Source of the DNA: Spectribacter acetivorans
Lineage (GTDB): Bacteria > Pseudomonadota > Gammaproteobacteria > Nevskiales > Salinisphaeraceae
Assembly: GCF_031846305.1 (NCBI RefSeq)
Contig: NZ_JAVRHY010000009.1
Coordinates: 1-64,000 of the forward strand
Length of the DNA: 64,000 bases
Direction of reading: 5' to 3'
The notes under the pieces were generated by a model. It made no database searches. It saw nothing but the letters and a program-made list of their open reading frames with translations, and was not told where the DNA came from. Shown one piece after another: positions 15,472 through 24,889 of this stretch; position 1 is the first letter of the stretch; each line of letters begins with the position of its first letter. The position numbers and the translations under genes are program-made.

Positions 15472-16399
15472 AACGCTTGCCGATCAGGGGACGGCCGCGG
15501 GCGATCTCCGCCGCCGGCAGCCGGCGCCGGCCGGGCCATTGCAGCTCGGTGATGCGCAGCTGCCCGTTGCCGGTGGCCACATCGATGCCGGCGGCGTCGG
15601 CCGCCACCACGGTACCGGCATCGGTCTCGGCGGCGCCGCCAATGGCTTCGGCCTGCCAGATGCGTACGCGCTCGCCATCCAGGCCGCCGTGGGCCACCGG
15701 CCAGGGGTTGAAGGCCCGCACCGCCCGCGACAGCGACACCGCCGACTGGCCCCAGTCCAGCGCGGCCTCGGCCTTGTCCAGCCGCCGCGCATGGGTGGCT
15801 GCGGCCTCATCCTGGACCCGTCCGGCAACCTCGCCATCGGCCAGCGCATCGATCATCGCCGGCAGCATACGGGCACCCAGGTCGGCCAGCCGGTCATGCA
15901 GGTCGCCGGCGGTTTCGCGTGGGCCGATCGCGGTGGATTCCTGGGCAAGAATGTCGCCGGTATCCAGCCCGCGGGCCATGCGCATGAGCGTGATGCCGGT
16001 GATCGAATCCCCGGCCAGGATGGCCCGGGCAATCGGCGCGGCCCCGCGCCAGCGCGGCAGCAGCGACGCATGCACATTGATGCAACCCAGCGCGGGCAGC
16101 GACAGCATCCAGCCGGGCAGGAGCAGACCGTAGGCGGCCACTACCGCCAGATCCGGCCGCAGGGCGCGGATGTCGGCCTCGCCATGCCGACCGCGCAGGG
16201 TTTCCGGTTGCAGTATCGGCAGGCCCAGTTCCAGCGCCCGCTGCTTGATCGGCGAGGCCTGCAGGCGCCGGCCACGGCCGGCCGGCCGGTCGGGCTGGGT
16301 CATCACACCCACCAGTTCGTGACCGATGTCGGCGACCGCGTTCAGGCTCGGCAGCGCGAACTCGGGGGTGCCCGCGAACAGGATTCTCACGCGGACCAT
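15464..16399 (-). CDS. fmt: Methionyl-tRNA formyltransferase
   Basis: Fmt formylates initiator Met-tRNA with 10-formyl-THF. The 311-residue protein has the N-terminal Rossmann start IRILFAGTPEFALPSLNAV and the folate-binding catalytic core NVHASLLPRWRGAAPI with Asn and His. GLDTGDIL carries the catalytic Asp, and an OB-fold C-terminal domain ends the protein. Length matches the family. It lies 28 bp after def and overlaps rsmB, forming def-fmt-rsmB on the minus strand. Confidence 0.97.
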   Translation of the reverse strand: MVRVRILFAGTPEFALPSLNAVADIGHELVGVMTQPDRPAGRGRRLQASPIKQRALELGLPILQPETLRGRHGEADIRALRPDLAVVAAYGLLLPGWMLSLPALGCINVHASLLPRWRGAAPIARAILAGDSITGITLMRMARGLDTGDILAQESTAIGPRETAGDLHDRLADLGARMLPAMIDALADGEVAGRVQDEAAATHARRLDKAEAALDWGQSAVSLSRAVRAFNPWPVAHGGLDGERVRIWQAEAIGGAAETDAGTVVAADAAGIDVATGNGQLRITELQWPGRRRLPAAEIARGRPLIGKRFE

Positions 16400-16427
16400 C
16401 CGGACGGGAGACCGATCCGCATCCGGA

Positions 16428-16931
16428 TCACGCCTCCCGCTTTCGGGTCTTTTCCAGCTTGCGCCGGATGCGTTGCTGCTTGAGCCGCGAAAGCAGGTCG
16501 ATGTAGAGCCCGCCGTCGAGGTGACCGATCTCGTGCTGCACGCACTGCGCCAGCAGGTCCTCGGCCTCCATTTCGTAGGGCTCGCCGTCGCGGTCCAGCG
16601 CCCGGAACCGCACCCAGCGATGGCGGGTGACCTTGTCGTAGTGCTCCGGTACCGACAGGCAGCCCTCGTCCACCGTCACCGGTTCCTCGGCACTCAGGAT
16701 TTCCGGATTGATCATCACGATGGGCATGTTCCTGTCCTCGGAGCAGTCCATCACCGCCACCCGCCGGGCCACCCCCACCTGGGTCGCCGCCAGACCCACG
16801 CCGGGGGCGTCGTACATGGTCTCGAACATGTCCTCTATGAAGCTCTGCAGATCGCGGTCGATATCCTCGATGGGTTCGGCGACTTCGCGCAGGCGCGGAT
16901 CCGGGTGATGCAATATGGTCAGTAGGGCCAT
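16428..16931 (-). CDS. def: Peptide deformylase
   Basis: Def removes the N-formyl group from nascent proteins. The 167-residue enzyme has all three metal and active-site motifs: GVGLAATQ (residues 44-51), EGCLS with Cys91, and QHEIGH with His133 and His137. The usual Asp after HEI is Gly here, outside the ligand set. I choose MALLTILHHP as the start; the longer frame adds 36 residues with no counterpart. It is divergent from the lysM gene and first in def-fmt-rsmB. Confidence 0.96.
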   Translation of the reverse strand: MALLTILHHPDPRLREVAEPIEDIDRDLQSFIEDMFETMYDAPGVGLAATQVGVARRVAVMDCSEDRNMPIVMINPEILSAEEPVTVDEGCLSVPEHYDKVTRHRWVRFRALDRDGEPYEMEAEDLLAQCVQHEIGHLDGGLYIDLLSRLKQQRIRRKLEKTRKREA

Positions 16932-17015
16932 CGGTGGTCTGCTGCTGTGAGACGGGAAACTGCTAAAGTAAAAACGCTGCCGGGCCGGGGCGAATGCCGG
17001 GCAGCATCCGCCAGG

Positions 17016-18218
17016 ATGGGCATGGGGAGACGCGTGCAATCAAACCGCAAGTATAACCGTTCGTTACGCCGGCTTTGGGCAGCCTGCGGCCTGGCCATGG
17101 CAATCCTGGGTGCCGCCGGCTGTGCCAGCAGCCCCTCGTCACCCGACGAATCGCGCCCCGATCAGCCGGCAACCGACCAGACCCGGCCGCTGCCCGACAA
17201 GCAGCCACCGGACGCCCGGGCCCGCGATCCGCGCCCGGCGCCGCGCCTGTCCGCCGAGGTCGACGAGAACGAGCCGCTGCGCTACGTGGTCAAGCGCGGG
17301 GACACGCTCTGGGACATCGCCGACTATTTCCTTGCCGATCCCTGGTACTGGCCGGAACTCTGGTACGCCAATCCGGACATTGCCAATCCGCACCTGATCT
17401 ATCCCGGCGACATTCTGGAACTGGTGTGGGTGGACGGTCGCCCGCAACTGCGGCGCGCGGAACCGCGAACCGGCGAGCGCCTGTCCCCGGAGATACGCGA
17501 ACAGCCCATCGATGCCGCCATCCCCACCATTCCGCTGGACGCCATCCGGCAATTCCTCAATGGTCCGCAACTGGTCACGGAAGAGGAGCTGGACGAGGCC
17601 CCCTACGTCATTCATTTCCTGGACGAACATCTGATCGGCGGCACCGGCGACGAGCTGTACGTTCGCAGGGCCGAGGCCGCAGACGGGGATGACTACGCCC
17701 TGGTCCGGCCGGGTCAGCGCTACATCGACCCGGACAACGGTGACCTGATGGGCTACGAGGCGATTCCGGTGGGCCGCGTCACCATGAGCGCCTTCGCCGA
17801 CGTGTCCACCGGCGAGCTGCGGCGCAGCTACCGCGAATCACTGGTCGGCGACCGGCTGCTACCGCTGACCGACGAAAAACTGCTGGCATCGGACTTCTAC
17901 CCCCGGGCACCCGAGCACGAAGTGGATGGTCGCCTGGTTGCGGTATTCGACGGGGTGTCCGAGATCGGCCAGTACCAGATCGTGGTGCTCAACCGCGGCG
18001 AAGTGGACGGCATCGAACGCGGCCACGTGCTCGACATCCTGCAGACCGGGCGGCAGACACGCGATCCGCTCACCGGCGAGCGGCTGACGCTGCCCGACCT
18101 CAAGGCCGGCACGCTGATGGTGTTCGATGTCGAGCAGGAGCTGTCGTTCGCGCTGATCATGCGGGCCACCCGCGCCGTGCACGTGCGCGACAGCGTGCGC
18201 AATCCCTCGGATTCGTGA
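17016..18218 (+). CDS. LysM-domain envelope lipoprotein
   Basis: This 400-residue protein begins with a basic region, a hydrophobic stretch and a lipobox LGAAGC, so it is probably a lipoprotein. A Pro/Asp-rich linker (about 40-80) is followed by one LysM peptidoglycan-binding domain (YVVKRGDTLWDIADYFLADP and on, about residues 90-140). A longer domain of unknown function fills the rest. Orthologues of this type sit before dprA in many gammaproteobacteria. ATG codons at 17016 and 17022 are both possible starts. The stop overlaps the dprA GTG (GTGA). Confidence 0.85.
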   Translation: MGMGRRVQSNRKYNRSLRRLWAACGLAMAILGAAGCASSPSSPDESRPDQPATDQTRPLPDKQPPDARARDPRPAPRLSAEVDENEPLRYVVKRGDTLWDIADYFLADPWYWPELWYANPDIANPHLIYPGDILELVWVDGRPQLRRAEPRTGERLSPEIREQPIDAAIPTIPLDAIRQFLNGPQLVTEEELDEAPYVIHFLDEHLIGGTGDELYVRRAEAADGDDYALVRPGQRYIDPDNGDLMGYEAIPVGRVTMSAFADVSTGELRRSYRESLVGDRLLPLTDEKLLASDFYPRAPEHEVDGRLVAVFDGVSEIGQYQIVVLNRGEVDGIERGHVLDILQTGRQTRDPLTGERLTLPDLKAGTLMVFDVEQELSFALIMRATRAVHVRDSVRNPSDS

Positions 18219-19357
18219 CTCGGGCGGCGGCGCTTTCCGACTGGCTCACACTCGCCCGCTGCCCCGGTCTGGGCCCGCGGGTGGCCCAACGCCTGCTCAC
18301 CGAACACGGTGGCGACCCCGGCGCCGTGCTGTCAGCCTCCCGGACTGTCTGGCGGGATGCCGGCCTCAGCGCAGCGGGCTGTGACTGGCTGGCCCGGCCG
18401 GACGAAAAGGCCCTGGCCGAGGACCGGGCCTGGCTCGACGCCAACGACGACCGCCACTTCATCCACTGGCAAGACACCCGCTACCCGCCGAGCCTGGCGG
18501 ATATCGACGATTCCCCGCCCTGGCTGTTCGCCATCGGCGATACCGACCTGCTCGCGGTACCGGGCCTGGCCATCGTGGGTAGCCGCAATCCCACGCCGGG
18601 CGGCCGGGAGAACGCCACCGGCTTTGCCCGGGAACTGGCGGCTGGCGGGCTGTCGATCATCAGCGGCCTGGCCAGCGGTATCGACACCGCCGCCCACCAG
18701 GGCGCCCTCGCCGCGCAGGGCATGACCATCGCGGTATGCGGCACCGGGCTGGACCGCGTCTACCCGGCCCGCAACCGGGATCTGGCGCGGCAGATCGGCA
18801 GCCAGGGCCTGCTGCTATCCGAATTTCACCTGGGCACCGAAGCCCGCCCCGGCCATTTTCCCCGTCGCAACCGCCTGATTGCCGGCCTGACCCTCGGGAC
18901 CCTGGTGGTGGAGGCCGCCCGCGCCAGCGGTTCGCTCATTACCGCCCGGCTGGCATCGGAATCCGGCCGTGAGGTATTCGCCATTCCCGGGTCGATCCAC
19001 AATCCGCTGGCGCGGGGCTGCCACCAGCTGATCCGGGACGGCGCCACCCTGGTGGAATCGGCCGGCGACATCCTGGCCGAGATCGGCCACCGCCTGCCGG
19101 CCGATGCCCCCGTCGGCGACCGGCCGACACCCGAAACCGCGACCGCCACCCCGGCCGATCCGGACCAGAAACACCTGCTGGACGCCATGGGGGATGGCCC
19201 GGCCCGCGTCGATGAACTGGTGGCCCGCACCGCGTTGACCCCCGAGGCCGTATCCTCCATGCTGCTCATCATGGAGCTGCAAGGCTTGGTCGCGACCGCT
19301 CCCGGCGGCGCATTCACCCGAACGCGCGAATCCTTCCGATTCGATCAGCCCGAATAA
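18215..19357 (+). CDS. dprA: DNA-processing protein DprA
   Basis: DprA binds incoming single-stranded DNA during transformation and loads RecA. The 380-residue protein has an N-terminal helical region, the Rossmann core with GSRNPTPGG and IISGLASGIDTAAHQGAL, then FPRRNRLIAGL. A C-terminal winged-helix domain (about 310-375) is present, as in the longer form of the family. The start is GTG at 18215, overlapping the lysM stop by 4 bp. It is followed by smg, the usual order. Presence alone does not prove competence. Confidence 0.95.
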   Translation: MTRAAALSDWLTLARCPGLGPRVAQRLLTEHGGDPGAVLSASRTVWRDAGLSAAGCDWLARPDEKALAEDRAWLDANDDRHFIHWQDTRYPPSLADIDDSPPWLFAIGDTDLLAVPGLAIVGSRNPTPGGRENATGFARELAAGGLSIISGLASGIDTAAHQGALAAQGMTIAVCGTGLDRVYPARNRDLARQIGSQGLLLSEFHLGTEARPGHFPRRNRLIAGLTLGTLVVEAARASGSLITARLASESGREVFAIPGSIHNPLARGCHQLIRDGATLVESAGDILAEIGHRLPADAPVGDRPTPETATATPADPDQKHLLDAMGDGPARVDELVARTALTPEAVSSMLLIMELQGLVATAPGGAFTRTRESFRFDQPE

Positions 19358-19370
19358 GTCACGAGGGCGA

Positions 19371-19376
19371 TAGCCT
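19371..19376 (+). promoter_or_regulatory. Candidate -10 box for smg
   Basis: TAGCCT lies 6 nt before the smg ATG in the 25-bp gap after dprA, with no ribosome site between. If used, the transcript would start at the start codon. This is weak evidence alone; it belongs to a recurring pattern in this window. Confidence 0.25.
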
Positions 19377-19382
19377 AGGCGC

Positions 19383-19862
19383 ATGAACGAAAACATCCTC
19401 GACGTCCTGCTCTACCTGTTCGAGAACTACCCGAACAACGAACTGCAGGACGACATTGCCCTCCGTGACGATCTCGACGAAGCCGGTTTCCTGCCCGAGG
19501 AAGTGGACGACGCCTTCGCGTGGCTGCGCGGTACGGATGCCGGTCGTCAACACCTGCTGGGCGTCCCGGGCGACCACGCCATCCGGCTGTATGCCGATAT
19601 CGAACTGGAACGCCTGAGCGCCGATTGCCAGGGCTATCTGCTGCGGCTCCAGCACCACGGCATTCTCTCCGGCGCCATCCGCGAAGTGGTAATCGACCGC
19701 CTCATGGCGCTGGCCGACGAGGATGGCCCCGACAACGGGGTGATCGAACTGGAACAGCTCAAGTGGGTGGTGATGATGGTGCTGTCCAGCCAGGCCGACG
19801 ACGCCGCCTATGCCCGCATGGAAGCCATGCTGCACGCCGAGGACGCGGTTCCGGCCCACTAG
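19383..19862 (+). CDS. smg: Smg family protein (DUF494)
   Basis: Smg is a conserved gammaproteobacterial protein of unknown function encoded beside dprA. The 159-residue product is acidic and predicted mostly helical, starting MNENILDVLLYLFENY. It has the family-like segment GVIELEQLKWVVMMVLSSQ near the C-terminus. No signal peptide or catalytic motif is seen. It lies 25 bp after dprA and 107 bp before topA. Confidence 0.93.
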   Translation: MNENILDVLLYLFENYPNNELQDDIALRDDLDEAGFLPEEVDDAFAWLRGTDAGRQHLLGVPGDHAIRLYADIELERLSADCQGYLLRLQHHGILSGAIREVVIDRLMALADEDGPDNGVIELEQLKWVVMMVLSSQADDAAYARMEAMLHAEDAVPAH

Positions 19863-19864
19863 CC

Positions 19865-19880
19865 GCCCGCGCCGGCGGGC
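19865..19880 (+). terminator. Short GC hairpin after smg
   Basis: GCCCGC pairs with GCGGGC around a GCCG loop directly after the smg stop. Only a weak TTTG follows nearby, so it may attenuate rather than end transcription before topA. Confidence 0.3.
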
Positions 19881-19969
19881 GCCCGGTTTGTCTCGCGTCG
19901 CCGCAAACGCCTGTGCTAGTGTTCGCGCGCTTCGACCGCTGATCGCCATTTCCACACTCATGGACATTG

Positions 19970-22291
19970 ATGGGCCGTAATCTCGTCATCGTCGAATCGC
20001 CGGCCAAGGCCCGGACGATCGAGAAATACCTGGGCAAGGACTTCGAGGTCCTGGCCTCGTACGGCCACGTGCGCGATCTGGTGCCCAAGGAAGGGGCGGT
20101 CGATACCGAACACGACTTCGCCATGCGTTACGACGTCATCGATCGCAACGCCAAGCACGTGGACAAGATCGCCAAGTCGCTGGCCAAGGCCGACGCCCTC
20201 TACCTGGCCACGGACCCCGACCGCGAAGGCGAGGCCATTGCCTGGCATCTGCTCGAGCTGCTGCGCGAGCGCGACAAGATCAAGGACAAGCCGGTCAAGC
20301 GGGTGGTGTTTCACGAAATCACCTCCCGGGCGGTCAAGGAGGCAGTGGCCAATCCGCGGGAGATTTCCGCCGATCTGGTCAACGCCCAGCAGGCGCGACG
20401 GGCGCTGGACTACCTGGTGGGTTTCAACCTGTCGCCGCTGCTGTGGCGCAAGGTGCAACGCGGCCTGTCCGCCGGCCGCGTGCAAAGCCCCTCGCTACGG
20501 CTGATCTGCGAGCGCGAAGCCGCCATCGAGGCCTTCGAGCCCCGCGAGTACTGGAAGATCGAGGCCCGCGCCGACAAGGACGGCCAGGCCTTCGGGGCCC
20601 GCCTGTACGAATACGACGGTGACAAGGTCGAGCAGTTCACCGTCACCTCCGCCGACCAGGCCGAGCGCGTGGAAAAGGCGCTGCGGGATGCCGCCAACGG
20701 CGAACTTGCAGTCAGCAAGGTCGACAAGAAGCAGCGCAAGCGCAACCCGGCGCCGCCGTTCACCACCTCGACCCTGCAGCAGGATGCGTCGCGCAAGCTC
20801 GGCTTCACCGCCGTACGCACCATGCGCACCGCCCAGCAGCTCTACGAGGGCATCGACCTCGACGGCGAGGCCATCGGCCTGATTACCTATATGCGTACCG
20901 ACTCGGTCAGCCTCGCCAATGACGCGGTCAGCGAGATGCGCGAGACCATCGCCAAGCGCTATGGCGACAAGGCGCTGCCGGACGCGCCGCGAACGTTCAA
21001 GACCAAGTCCAAGAACGCGCAGGAAGCCCACGAGGCGATCCGTCCCACCGCCAGCGCCCGCACGCCGGACGCGATGAAGGCCCACCTGACCACCGACCAG
21101 GCCCGACTCTACGAGCTGATCTGGCAGCGGGCGGTGGCCAGCCAGATGCAGCACGCGCTGTTCGACACCGTGGCGGCCGATCTGGCCGCCGGGCAGCATC
21201 TGTTCCGGGCCACCGGTCAGACGCTGCGCGATCCCGGGTTTCTCGCCGTCTACCAGGAAGGCAAGGACGAGGTCGACGACAGCGACGACGACAAGCGGCT
21301 GCCGGCCCTCACCGAAGGCGAAACCCTGGCCCTGGCCGATATCCTCACCAGCCAGCATTTCACGGAGCCACCGCCGCGCTACACCGAGGCCTCGCTGGTG
21401 AAGACGCTGGAGGAATACGACATCGGGCGGCCGTCGACCTATGCCTCGATCATTTCCACCCTGCTCGATCGCGAGTACGTGGAAATGGACGGCAAGGCCT
21501 TCCTGCCCACCTCGCTGGGCAAGATCGTCAACAAGTTCCTGACCGATCACTTCACCCGCTACGTGGACTACGACTTCACCGCGGCGCTGGAGGACGATCT
21601 CGACGCCATCTCCCGCGGCGAGCGGGAATGGAAACCGCTGCTGGCGGATTTCTGGAAACGCTTTTCCGAGCAGATCGAGTCCAAGCAGGACCTGTCCCGC
21701 GAGGAGGTCGCCCAGGCCCGCGAGCTGGGCACCGACCCGGAATCCGGCAAGCCGGTGATCGTGCGGCTGGGCAAGTACGGACCGTTCGTGCAGATCGGCA
21801 GCAAGGACGACGAGGAAAAGCCGAAGTTCGCCGGCCTGCGCCCCGGCCAGGACATGGACAAGATCACCCTCGACGAAGCCATGGTGCTGTTCACCCTGCC
21901 GCGCGATCTGGGCGAAACCCCGGAAGGCGAGGAGATGCAGGTCAATGTCGGCCGGTTCGGCCCCTACGTGCGCTACGGCAGCAAGTTCGCCTCGCTCAAG
22001 GAGGACGACCCCTACACCATCGGCCGCGACCGCGCGCTGGAAGTGGTGGCCGAAAAGAAGGAAGCCGACGCCAAGAAGCTGATCCGCGAGTTCGACGGCA
22101 GCAAGACGCGCATCCTGCACGGGCCGTACGGGCCGTACATCACCAACGGCAAGAAGAACGCCCGCGTGCCCAAGGAAACCGAGGACCCGGCCAAGCTGAC
22201 CCTCGACGAGTGCGAAGCACTCCTCGCCGCGGCGCCCGAACGCAAGGCCCGCAAGCGCGGCGGCCGGCGCAAGGCGGCTGCCCGCAAGTAG
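19970..22291 (+). CDS. topA: DNA topoisomerase I
   Basis: TopA relaxes negatively supercoiled DNA through a 5'-phosphotyrosine. The 773-residue protein has the Toprim domain (VIVESPAKARTIEKYLG at the start; DPDREGE with Asp82/Asp84) and the nucleophile Tyr307 in LITYMRTDSV. The C-terminus carries topoisomerase repeat segments (KYGPFVQIG, RFGPYVRYG, HGPYGPYITNG) and a basic KRGGRRKAAARK tail. The four-cysteine zinc ribbons of E. coli TopA are absent. The ATG at 19970 is preferred over the TTG three bases earlier. Confidence 0.97.
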   Translation: MGRNLVIVESPAKARTIEKYLGKDFEVLASYGHVRDLVPKEGAVDTEHDFAMRYDVIDRNAKHVDKIAKSLAKADALYLATDPDREGEAIAWHLLELLRERDKIKDKPVKRVVFHEITSRAVKEAVANPREISADLVNAQQARRALDYLVGFNLSPLLWRKVQRGLSAGRVQSPSLRLICEREAAIEAFEPREYWKIEARADKDGQAFGARLYEYDGDKVEQFTVTSADQAERVEKALRDAANGELAVSKVDKKQRKRNPAPPFTTSTLQQDASRKLGFTAVRTMRTAQQLYEGIDLDGEAIGLITYMRTDSVSLANDAVSEMRETIAKRYGDKALPDAPRTFKTKSKNAQEAHEAIRPTASARTPDAMKAHLTTDQARLYELIWQRAVASQMQHALFDTVAADLAAGQHLFRATGQTLRDPGFLAVYQEGKDEVDDSDDDKRLPALTEGETLALADILTSQHFTEPPPRYTEASLVKTLEEYDIGRPSTYASIISTLLDREYVEMDGKAFLPTSLGKIVNKFLTDHFTRYVDYDFTAALEDDLDAISRGEREWKPLLADFWKRFSEQIESKQDLSREEVAQARELGTDPESGKPVIVRLGKYGPFVQIGSKDDEEKPKFAGLRPGQDMDKITLDEAMVLFTLPRDLGETPEGEEMQVNVGRFGPYVRYGSKFASLKEDDPYTIGRDRALEVVAEKKEADAKKLIREFDGSKTRILHGPYGPYITNGKKNARVPKETEDPAKLTLDECEALLAAAPERKARKRGGRRKAAARK

Positions 22292-22375
22292 CCCCGGGGC
22301 CGCAACCACCGTGAACCCGCCCGTCACCGATATCAGGATTGCGCCGGGTCCCGGTGTCGCTCAGGCCGGCCGGGA

Positions 22376-22969
22376 ATGAGGATGCCCGACAACGCCGCGG
22401 CTGATGATTACGCCGGGTCACCCTGGCGGCTGGGCCACGCGGTCCGGATACTGGCCGCGGGCGGGCTGGTGAGCCACCCCACCGAAGGCGTCTGGGGGCT
22501 GGCCTGCGATCCGCTGGATCCGGCGGCGGTTCTGCATCTTCTGGCTGCCAAGCGGCGGGCACCCGACAAGGGACTGATCCTGATCGCGCACACCGCCGAC
22601 GCCCTGACCCCGTTCCTAGACGGCGAGCCGCCCGCGATGGCCCGGGAAAGCTGGCCCGGCCCGGTTACCTGGCTGCTGCCCGCGTCCCCCAGCGTGCCCG
22701 ACTGGCTCACCGGCGGTCGAACCACCCTGGCGGTACGCGTCACCGACCACCCGCTGGCGGCCGCCCTGTGCCGTGCCTGGGGCGGCCCGCTGGTGTCCAC
22801 CAGCGCCAACCGTGCCGGTCACCCGGCCGCGCTGCACGGCTGGCAGGTACGGGCCGCCCTCCGCGATTACGTGGACCTTTTTCTGGCCGGCGACCTGCAG
22901 CAGCCGGGACGGCCCAGCCGCATCCGCGACGGCGCCGGCCACACCATCCGCGGGTCCGGTAACGCATGA
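22376..22969 (+). CDS. tsaC: L-threonylcarbamoyladenylate synthase, TsaC type
   Basis: TsaC makes threonylcarbamoyl-AMP from threonine, bicarbonate and ATP, the first step of t6A37 tRNA modification; TsaD, also in this window, completes it. The 197-residue YrdC-domain protein has SHPTEGVWGLACDPLD near residue 37, PGPVTWLLPAS near residue 98 and LVSTSANRAGHPA near residue 142. It is the short form without a Sua5 domain. It overlaps hemF by 4 bp (ATGA). An alternative ATG lies two codons in. Confidence 0.92.
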   Translation: MRMPDNAAADDYAGSPWRLGHAVRILAAGGLVSHPTEGVWGLACDPLDPAAVLHLLAAKRRAPDKGLILIAHTADALTPFLDGEPPAMARESWPGPVTWLLPASPSVPDWLTGGRTTLAVRVTDHPLAAALCRAWGGPLVSTSANRAGHPAALHGWQVRAALRDYVDLFLAGDLQQPGRPSRIRDGAGHTIRGSGNA

Positions 22970-23877
22970 CGGCCGCCGTCGATGCCGACGCCGTGGTGGC
23001 TTATCTCCAGGGCCTGCAGGACGACATCTGCCAGACCCTGGGCAGGTTCGAGACCGAGGCGACATTCCATCGCGACGTGTGGACGCGCGAGGCCGGCGGC
23101 GGGGGCGACACCCGCATCCTGGCCGACGGCGAGGTACTGGAACGCGCCGGCGTGGGCTTTTCCCGTATCACCGGCGATTCGCTGCCGGCGGCCGCGTCGG
23201 CCCGCCGGCCGGAACTGGCCGGCCGGCGCTTCCTGGCCACTGGCGTGTCGGTGGTGGCACATCCGCGCAATCCCTACGCCCCCACCGCTCATGCCAACAT
23301 ACGCTTTTTCATCGCCGAACACGATGACGCGCCGCCCGTCTGGTGGTTCGGTGGCGGCTTCGATCTGACGCCCTATTACGGTTTCACCGAAGACGCGCGC
23401 CACTGGCACGCAACCGCTCGCGACCTGTGCGCGCCATTCGGCGACGATGTCTATCCCCGTTTCAAGCAGTGGTGCGACGAATACTTCTACCTGCCCCATC
23501 GCGACGAGCCCCGCGGCATCGGCGGCCTGTTCTTCGATGACCTGGACGACTGGGGCTTTGCCCGCTGCTTCGACTTCCTGCAGGCCGTGGGCCACGGCTT
23601 TCTCGACGCCTACGCCCCCATCCTCGAGCGTCGTCGGCACCAGCCCTGGGGCGAACGCGAACGGGATTTCCAGCTCTACCGCCGCGGCCGCTATGTGGAG
23701 TTCAACCTGGTCTACGACCGGGGCACGCTGTTCGGGCTGCAGTCGAAGGGGCGCACCGAGTCGATCCTGATGTCGATGCCGCCGCTGGCCGGGTGGCGCT
23801 ATGATTGGCAGCCGTCACCCGGCAGCGAGGAAGCCCGCCTCTACGAGCACTTCCTGCAACCTCGCGACTGGGTCTGA
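22966..23877 (+). CDS. hemF: Oxygen-dependent coproporphyrinogen III oxidase
   Basis: HemF decarboxylates two propionates of coproporphyrinogen III with O2 in haem synthesis. The 303-residue protein shows long family blocks, for example GVSVVAHPRNPYAPTAHAN, WWFGGGFDLTPYY, KQWCDEYFYLPHR, RGRYVEFNLVYDRGT and ESILMSMPP. All are in the expected order. It is coupled to tsaC and precedes oxyR by 20 bp, all plus strand. Its presence implies an aerobic or facultatively aerobic lifestyle. Confidence 0.97.
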   Translation: MTAAVDADAVVAYLQGLQDDICQTLGRFETEATFHRDVWTREAGGGGDTRILADGEVLERAGVGFSRITGDSLPAAASARRPELAGRRFLATGVSVVAHPRNPYAPTAHANIRFFIAEHDDAPPVWWFGGGFDLTPYYGFTEDARHWHATARDLCAPFGDDVYPRFKQWCDEYFYLPHRDEPRGIGGLFFDDLDDWGFARCFDFLQAVGHGFLDAYAPILERRRHQPWGERERDFQLYRRGRYVEFNLVYDRGTLFGLQSKGRTESILMSMPPLAGWRYDWQPSPGSEEARLYEHFLQPRDWV

Positions 23878-23897
23878 CACTACGACCGGAGCCCGCC

Positions 23898-24872
23898 ATG
23901 ACCCTCACCGAACTGCGCTATCTGGTCGCGCTGGACAAGGAACGCCATTTCGGCCGAGCCGCGGAACGGGCATTCGTCAGCCAGCCGACCCTGTCGGTAG
24001 CGGTCAGGAAGCTTGAAGCCGAACTCGGCATCGCCATCTTCGAGCGCAACCGCGGGGAGGCCGCTGTCACCCCGGTCGGCCGGCGCCTGATAGACCAGGC
24101 CTATCGCGTGCTGTCGGAAGTGGACACGCTCAGCGCGATCGCGGCCAGCGGCAAGGATGAGCTGCAGGGCCCGCTGCGGCTGGGGGTGATCTACACCGTC
24201 GGCCCCTATCTTCTGCCGCATCTCATCCCCACCCTGCGCACCCAGGTGCCCAACATGCCGCTGGTGATCGAGGAGAATTTCACCCGCAACCTGTCGCAGC
24301 AGCTGCGGGCCAACGAACTCGATGCCATTATCGTGGCGCTGCCTTTCAGCCAGCCCGGCCTGCTCGGCTGGCCGCTCTACGACGAGCCGTTCGTCGTGGT
24401 GCTGCCGCAGGGCCACCCCTGGGAAAAACAGACAGCCATCGAGGCTAACGACCTGTCCAGCGAGGAACTGCTGCTGCTCGGCCCCGGGCATTGCTTCCGC
24501 GACCAGGTGCTGGCGGCCTGTCCCGACTGCAACGAAACCGACCCCGACCAGCAGCCGCGCGCCGGCTCCAGCCTGGAGACTATCCGGCACATGGTGGCCA
24601 GCGGCCTGGGCATCACGGTGCTGCCGCAGTCCTCCATCGATGACCGCAACCGCGACGAGCAGCCGCTGCTCACCACCCGGCCGTTCGCCGGCAACGGACC
24701 CACCCGCCGGGTGGCGCTGGTCTGGCGGCGCAGTTTCCCCCGGCCGCGGGCCATCGCCGCCCTGCGTCAGGCGATCGTGGACTGCGAGCTGGGCGGGGTC
24801 ACGCTGCTCCGGTCAGCCCCGCCGGTGGACGCCAACGACGCCGCGGTCGACATCGACAGCATCACCCTGTGA
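23898..24872 (+). CDS. oxyR: Hydrogen peroxide-sensing regulator OxyR
   Basis: OxyR is a LysR-type regulator activated by a disulfide. The 324-residue protein has the N-terminal helix-turn-helix (RHFGRAAERAFVSQPTLSVAV) and a regulatory domain. Two cysteines fall at exactly residues 199 and 208 (GHCFRDQVLAAC), the redox pair of E. coli OxyR. A third Cys at 211 forms CPDC. The start MTLTELRYLVAL is preceded by CGGAG; the longer frame overlaps hemF and is rejected. Targets would be catalase or peroxidase genes elsewhere. Confidence 0.94.
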   Translation: MTLTELRYLVALDKERHFGRAAERAFVSQPTLSVAVRKLEAELGIAIFERNRGEAAVTPVGRRLIDQAYRVLSEVDTLSAIAASGKDELQGPLRLGVIYTVGPYLLPHLIPTLRTQVPNMPLVIEENFTRNLSQQLRANELDAIIVALPFSQPGLLGWPLYDEPFVVVLPQGHPWEKQTAIEANDLSSEELLLLGPGHCFRDQVLAACPDCNETDPDQQPRAGSSLETIRHMVASGLGITVLPQSSIDDRNRDEQPLLTTRPFAGNGPTRRVALVWRRSFPRPRAIAALRQAIVDCELGGVTLLRSAPPVDANDAAVDIDSITL

Positions 24873-24889
24873 CGATCCGCCGGCCGCGG

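Noticed and set aside
20495..22327. A 610-codon frame antisense to topA
   Set aside because: It fully overlaps topA, whose motifs are unmistakable, and its own translation has no domain and a composition typical of antisense frames.
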